Below are positions 59,910 through 64,000 of a stretch of 64,000 nt of DNA, piece by piece; the stretch's first letter is position 1; each line of letters starts with the position of its first letter. The stretch comes from Marinicrinis sediminis (lineage in GTDB: Bacteria > Bacillota > Bacilli > Paenibacillales > KCTC-33676), in the NCBI RefSeq assembly GCF_042685085.1, contig NZ_JBHUMM010000043.1, forward strand, positions 186,001 to 250,000, in the 5' to 3' direction. A program made the position numbers and the translations under genes. A model generated the notes under the pieces. The model ran no database searches. It saw nothing but the letters and a program-made list of their open reading frames with translations, and was not told the origin of the DNA.

Positions 59910-61420
59910 AGCTGTGGAAAAGCGTCGTCGGCAAGCTCTGGATGACCATCATCGTATTGGTGGCGGTCGTGCTGATGATTCTCGGTATTTTCCTGCTTGA
60001 ATATATCGATATTACTTTCACCAATTCCGGTGACGTGAAGAAGCTGTTTATTTACATCTCCATTATGGGCTTCTTCATGACGACTTTCTTTGCATTCTTT
60101 CTGTCTACCAAGATTACGCAGCCTCTCATTGAACTAAAAAAAGCGGCTGACCAGATTACCGAAGGGAACTATCATACCCGGGTTCTGATTCGATCCTCGG
60201 ATGAGATCGGGGAGCTGGCCAAAACCTTCAATCATATGACAGGACGTCTGGAAGAGACGATCAAGGATCTCCAGCATGAGAAGGAGCATCTAGGTTCCAT
60301 CTTGCGCAGTATGTCCGATGCAGTAATTACGTTGCACGCAACCGGAAACGTTATGCTGGCTAATCCGCATGGCGAGAAACTGGTCCGGGAATGGAACGAG
60401 CTGTCTTGGGAAGATGACCGAACCGAGCATGTGCCGGAACCGCTGGAAGGCATTTTCAATGATGTGCTGAAGGAAAGCAAGGAGATGACGACCAAGATTC
60501 ACGTCCGGCAAGACGTGTTTTCTGTCGTGATGACGCCATTGTATTCCAATAATATGATCCGTGGTGCCGTTGCCGTGCTGCGTGATGTGACGGAAGAAGT
60601 CAAGCTGGACAAGCTGAGAAAAGACTTTGTGGCCAATGTTTCGCATGAGCTGCGAACGCCGCTTGCGATGCTTCAGGGTTACAGCGAGGCTTTGCTGGAT
60701 GATATTGCCGGCTCCTATGAGGAACGGCGTGAACTGGCGCAGGTCATCAATGACGAAACGATGAGAATGGGCAGACTTGTTCAGAATCTGCTTGATCTGG
60801 CCCGCATGGAAGCGGGTCATATGCAGATGAATTGCACGGAGGTAGATGTATCCTCTCTCGTACTGCGAACGATCCGCAAATTTACGGCAATGGCCAAGGA
60901 GGAAGGCATCACGATCCAGCAACAACTTTATTCCTCGCAAGCCTCGCCAGGTACGCAGGCCACGCCAGGCACGCAGGCCTCTCAGTCTTCTCAGTCTTCG
61001 CAGGAGCTGAAGCTCTCTTGTGCGGATGAGGACCGTCTGGAACAAGTTCTGACCAATCTCATTGACAATGCCATTCGGCACTCTCCTCGTGAAACAGGAG
61101 AAGAGGACCAGCGATTCATATTTGTTCGGGCCAATCCCTCGCTTATCAATGACGAGCAAGGCATCCTGATCGAAGTGGAGGACCAGGGAGAGGGGATTCC
61201 GAAGGAAGATCTGCCCTATGTGTTCGAGCGGTTCTACAAGGCAGACAAGGCCCGTACCAGAGAAGGCAATGTTGGAACAGGGCTGGGACTTTCGATCGTG
61301 AAAAATATTGTCGAAGCCCACGAGGGTACAATTCAGGTGCACAGCACATTAGGTAAAGGAACGACATTTTCCTTTATGATTCCACTCGTTTCTTCGAAAC
61401 GTGAAAAGGCGAAAACCTAG
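59906..61420 (+). CDS. resE: Sensor histidine kinase ResE
   Basis: 504 residues. Two membrane helices near the N-terminus with only a short outside loop, shorter than in B. subtilis ResE, then HAMP (KITQPLIELKKAADQITEGN), PAS-like domain, H box (FVANVSHELRTPLAMLQGYS), N box (NLIDNAIRHSPRE) and G boxes (EVEDQGEGIPKED, GNVGTGLGLSIVK). A Ser/Gln/Thr repeat (about 348-370, SPGTQATPGTQASQSSQSSQ) interrupts the ATPase domain. The terminator stem at 61405-61436 includes its stop codon. Confidence 0.93.
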   Translation: MKLWKSVVGKLWMTIIVLVAVVLMILGIFLLEYIDITFTNSGDVKKLFIYISIMGFFMTTFFAFFLSTKITQPLIELKKAADQITEGNYHTRVLIRSSDEIGELAKTFNHMTGRLEETIKDLQHEKEHLGSILRSMSDAVITLHATGNVMLANPHGEKLVREWNELSWEDDRTEHVPEPLEGIFNDVLKESKEMTTKIHVRQDVFSVVMTPLYSNNMIRGAVAVLRDVTEEVKLDKLRKDFVANVSHELRTPLAMLQGYSEALLDDIAGSYEERRELAQVINDETMRMGRLVQNLLDLARMEAGHMQMNCTEVDVSSLVLRTIRKFTAMAKEEGITIQQQLYSSQASPGTQATPGTQASQSSQSSQELKLSCADEDRLEQVLTNLIDNAIRHSPRETGEEDQRFIFVRANPSLINDEQGILIEVEDQGEGIPKEDLPYVFERFYKADKARTREGNVGTGLGLSIVKNIVEAHEGTIQVHSTLGKGTTFSFMIPLVSSKREKAKT

Positions 61421-61436
61421 GTTTTCGCCTTTTTTG
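61405..61436 (+). terminator. Intrinsic terminator of the res operon, overlapping the resE stop
   Basis: AAAAGGCGAAAACC and GGTTTTCGCCTTTT flank TA, followed by more T; the stop TAG (61418-61420) is at the hairpin tip. Confidence 0.9.
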
Positions 61437-61470
61437 ATGAATACGCCAACAAAATCTTGTTCTACGTGAA

Positions 61471-61507
61471 ACATCCTCCAGCACCGGTCACCGGAACTGG
61501 AGGATGT
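61471..61507. terminator. Hairpin between convergent res operon and serA
   Basis: ACATCCTCCAG (61471-61481) pairs with CTGGAGGATGT (61497-61507); the inner part CCGGTCACCGG pairs too. Short T-runs on both strands; probably the serA terminator. Confidence 0.65.
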
Positions 61508-61548
61508 TTGATCATCATGATGAAGTTTATCGCATCTAAGCGTATGAA

Positions 61549-63135
61549 TTAAAGCGTAATGCTCTGTACAGATACCATTTCAGGCAATTGGCAGAGCTCT
61601 TCGATAATTTCATCCGAGATCGGCTTATCGATGCTCAGTGCCATCAACGCAGCGCCACCGATAATTTTCCGACCAACCTGCATCGTGGCAATGTTGACGT
61701 CTTTGTCACCGAGGGACGTTCCGAGGCGACCGATCATGCCCGGCTTGTCATTATGGGAGACGAGAATAAGATTGCCTTCCGGCTCGATGTCTACCGGATA
61801 TTGATCGATTTCTACGATGCGTACGCCATACCCGTTCAGCAACGTACCTGCGATCGTATGAGAGCCGCGATTCGTTTTCAGTGTCAGCGTAATGAGGTTT
61901 GTAAAGCCCTTGGTTGCGCTGGACTTTTGTCGAACAATTTCAACATCTCTGGATTTGGCAAGATGATTGGCATTAACCAAGTTGACATCTGATCCAAGAT
62001 GGTGGCTGAGTACGCCTTTTAGAATATACCGAACGAGTGGAGCTGTATCTACGTCTGCCAGTTCGCCGGAGAAATTAATGTGGATTTCGTGTACAGCGCC
62101 TTCGCTGATTTGAACCAGGAAGCTGCCCATTTTTTCACCCAGTATGAAGTATGGCTGAAGACGGTTCAGCACGCTTGCAGGTACGGGAGGCATGTTCACC
62201 GCGTTTTTGAACGGTTCATTGCGCAGAATGTGCAAAATTTCTTCGGATACATCAATCGCGACATTTTCCTGAGCTTCAATTGTGGAAGCGCCCAAATGTG
62301 GCGTTACAACCACTTTCGGATGATTCAGGAAAGGATGATCTGCCTGTGGCGGTTCCACTTCAAATACATCAAAGGCTGCTCCGGCAACCGTGCCGTTCTC
62401 GATGGCTTCCATAAGTGCAGCTTCGTCAATAATACCTCCGCGCGCGCAGTTGATAATGCGAGCACCTTTTTTCATGATGTCAAACTGAGGTTTGGCAATC
62501 ATATGCTTGGTTTCTTTGGTTAATGGGGTATGTACGGTAATGAAATCCGCTACCTGCACGATTTCATCGACGGTACCGATCCCTACGCCCAATTTCTCTG
62601 CGCGCTCTTCAGTTAGAAACGGATCGAAGCCGATCACTTCCATGCCAAATGCCTTGGCTCTCTTGGCAACCTCGCTACCAATGCGTCCCATTCCCATTAC
62701 GCCGAGTGTTTTGTTGCGAAGCTCGACTCCGAGGAAGGACTTGCGGTCCCATTCGCCGCCGACTGTTTTCTTGTAAGCTTGCGGAATGTTGCGCGACAAG
62801 GCCATCATCATCGCAAAGGTATGTTCACAGGTAGAGATGGTATTTCCGTCTGGCGCATTGATAACCACGATCCCTTTTTGGGTAGCGGCTTCGAGATTGA
62901 TGTTGTCTACACCGACACCAGCACGTCCAATCGCTTTTAGGCGCGTACCCGCTTCCATGATGCGAGGTGTTACCTTGGTCTGGCTGCGTACAAGCAGTGC
63001 ATCATACTCCCCGATGATGGCGACGAGCTCATCCTCGGACAATCCGGTTTTCTTGTCTACTTGGACATCCGTGGCATCATGCAGTTTTTGAATCCCCTGA
63101 TCGCTGATCGGATCAGAAATAAGAATCTTGAACAT
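61549..63135 (-). CDS. serA: D-3-phosphoglycerate dehydrogenase
   Basis: 528 residues, ATG 63135 with GGGAGG upstream. NAD-binding GVMGMGRIGSEVAKRAKAFG, catalytic Arg (NCARGGIIDEAAL), Glu (VFEVEPPQADHP) and His (VVTPHLGASTIEAQ), then the intervening domain and a C-terminal ACT domain (NLILVSHNDKPGMIGRLGTS). First step of serine synthesis. Controlled by a T-box leader. Confidence 0.95.
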   Translation of the reverse strand: MFKILISDPISDQGIQKLHDATDVQVDKKTGLSEDELVAIIGEYDALLVRSQTKVTPRIMEAGTRLKAIGRAGVGVDNINLEAATQKGIVVINAPDGNTISTCEHTFAMMMALSRNIPQAYKKTVGGEWDRKSFLGVELRNKTLGVMGMGRIGSEVAKRAKAFGMEVIGFDPFLTEERAEKLGVGIGTVDEIVQVADFITVHTPLTKETKHMIAKPQFDIMKKGARIINCARGGIIDEAALMEAIENGTVAGAAFDVFEVEPPQADHPFLNHPKVVVTPHLGASTIEAQENVAIDVSEEILHILRNEPFKNAVNMPPVPASVLNRLQPYFILGEKMGSFLVQISEGAVHEIHINFSGELADVDTAPLVRYILKGVLSHHLGSDVNLVNANHLAKSRDVEIVRQKSSATKGFTNLITLTLKTNRGSHTIAGTLLNGYGVRIVEIDQYPVDIEPEGNLILVSHNDKPGMIGRLGTSLGDKDVNIATMQVGRKIIGGAALMALSIDKPISDEIIEELCQLPEMVSVQSITL

Positions 63136-63164
63136 AAATGATTTCCTCCCTCATTTTTTCTATG

Positions 63165-63464
63165 AAAAAACTCTCAATCCCCATACGTCTAGCGCATGTT
63201 AGGGACGAGAGTATTCCTATCGTGGTGCCACCCTATTTCGCATGATCAAACTGATCATGCCTTTATGGTCGAAGACCAAATGATAACGGTTTTAAACCGT
63301 TTGCGCTTACTGCGGCAGACGCAATCATCTGTCGATCATTCAGCACAAAAACTCCGGAGTGCTCCGCATCATTGAAACACCGGTTCTCACCAGCCACCGG
63401 CTCTCTGGGAATCAATGGTCATGCTTGGCTCCATCTGCGTTGATATGGCGTATTTCGTTGGATT
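63165..63464 (-). promoter_or_regulatory. T-box leader of serA
   Basis: Read on the minus strand: the conserved T-box AGGGTGGCACCACG is at 63234-63221, followed by a terminator stem (ACTCTC...GGGA/TCCC...GAGAGT, 63212-63165) with six U. Upstream are stem I elements including CAGAGAGCCGGTGGCTGGTG and the AACCGG partner. A possible serine specifier AGC lies at 63363-63361 within GGAGCACTCC. Uncharged tRNA(Ser) would allow read-through into serA. The specifier position is by eye only. Confidence 0.85.
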
Positions 63465-63470
63465 GATAAG

Positions 63471-63500
63471 AATGTACCATGCATGGACAAAAACTGTCAA
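63471..63500 (-). promoter_or_regulatory. SigA promoter of serA
   Basis: On the minus strand TTGACA (63500-63495), 18-base spacer, TACATT (63476-63471), just upstream of the T-box leader. Confidence 0.8.
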
Positions 63501-63690
63501 CACGTACATCCAGCGGTTTGTTTAGTGTCACATTTTGTTCAAAAAACGAACAAAAACGAGGATAAACTTAACACCAACTATTTCACTAGGTTTTAGCGGT
63601 TTAAAGCAACTCTCTGTTCTTTATTGTAATGGGATACCCGAGAAATTGCAATCTTATTCTGAGGAGCAATATGCCGTCAGATCGATGCGT

Positions 63691-64000
63691 TCAATATGCG
63701 GCCAGATAGAAAGGAAGCTGAGGAAGGCGTTCCTGTCCGTAAAACTTGGATTTCATCCGAATAAAGTCCCCTTGTCTGACCCCATCGGTATGCACAACCG
63801 TCTGATAGGCTTCAAAGGTGTCCGCCCATTTCAGCGTTTCTGCGCCCCGTTTTTGCAGCAGTAAATCAATTTGTGCCGTAATGTCCTGAACGAAATAAGG
63901 GTTCCACTCGCTTGTTTCTTGGACTTGCGTTGCAATATACAAGTTTTTATAGTTGAGAGCAAGAGACTGCCATTCCTCGAAGGTTAGTTCTTTTTTGCTC
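63691..64000 (-). CDS. Unknown protein, 3' part (5' end outside window)
   Basis: The minus-strand frame is open from the window edge to a stop at 63691, giving 102 residues of a C-terminus (for example FEEWQSLALNYKNLYIATQV, QIDLLLQKRGAETLKWADTF, GERLPQLPFYLAAY-like ending). A TTG at 63942 is an internal codon rather than the likely start. No family recognised. Between it and the serA promoter, 63501-63690, I see nothing but A/T-rich sequence. Confidence 0.55.
   Translation of the reverse strand, partial: SKKELTFEEWQSLALNYKNLYIATQVQETSEWNPYFVQDITAQIDLLLQKRGAETLKWADTFEAYQTVVHTDGVRQGDFIRMKSKFYGQERLPQLPFYLAAY

Noticed and set aside
60290..61342. A 350-codon minus-strand open frame antisense to resE
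   Set aside because: Shadow of resE; His/Leu/Arg-rich with no protein-like pattern.
63535..63864. Plus-strand open frame of 109 codons near the right edge
   Set aside because: It runs over an A/T-rich intergenic stretch and antisense to the better-supported partial minus-strand gene; no ribosome site.

Overview
The window is chromosomal DNA of an endospore-forming Firmicute, most likely Paenibacillus or a close relative. From about 10 kb onward the gene order follows the Bacillus subtilis block nudF, yqxK, spoIIM, fur, yqzK, xerD, deoB, punA, dacF, spoIIA operon, spoVA, lysA, ppiB, rib operon, scpAB, dacB, spmAB, rluB, resABCDE. It differs in ways I associate with Paenibacillus: a bkd operon directly followed by prli42, a steA/steB/glycosyltransferase/MraY-like cluster, and a spoVA group reduced to the AA, AB and AF-type genes. 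All assignments are by reading; no database search was run.

Region 1 (1 to about 10 kb) is an integrated phage-like element whose left end lies outside the window. It carries a sigma-like protein (partial), an XRE repressor-type protein, a winged-helix protein preceded by a set of palindromic repeats, Cys-rich small proteins, a run of small unknown genes often starting with TTG, an A/T-rich set of coiled-coil proteins, a phage tail tape-measure protein that appears to start at an ATT codon, a terminase-small-subunit-like HTH protein, and a tyrosine integrase on the opposite strand. No capsid, portal or large terminase gene is visible here, so it is either a satellite-like element or one edge of a mosaic prophage.

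Region 2 (10 to 16.3 kb) is accessory chromosome: a YdhK-type lipoprotein, three small minus-strand proteins, a membrane-anchored CuA-type cupredoxin, and the four-gene steA/steB/GT2/MraY-like operon with overlapping genes. Region 3 (16.4 to 24.5 kb) is the branched-chain 2-oxoacid dehydrogenase operon (lpdV, bkdAA, bkdAB, bkdB), prli42, a PepT-like peptidase, a DUF3052-like protein and an exonuclease/endonuclease/phosphatase family enzyme.

Region 4 (24.7 to 38.3 kb) holds a DUF3866 protein with an antiparallel mciZ-like gene under its 3' end, nudF, an endonuclease Q family gene, spoIIM, fur, a 39-40 bp repeat array, ald, yqzK, xerD and a nucleoside salvage group (deoB, two unequal purine nucleoside phosphorylases, pdp), then dacF. 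Region 5 (38.4 to 43 kb) is the spoIIA operon with a SigH-like promoter, and spoVAA/AB/AF. Region 6 (43.1 to 61.4 kb) is lysA, ppiB, the riboflavin operon under an FMN riboswitch, scpAB, DUF2953 and ytfJ, a second D,D-carboxypeptidase, spmAB, rluB and the cytochrome c biogenesis/respiration regulators resABCDE. Region 7 is serA on the minus strand with a T-box leader, and the 3' part of an unknown gene.
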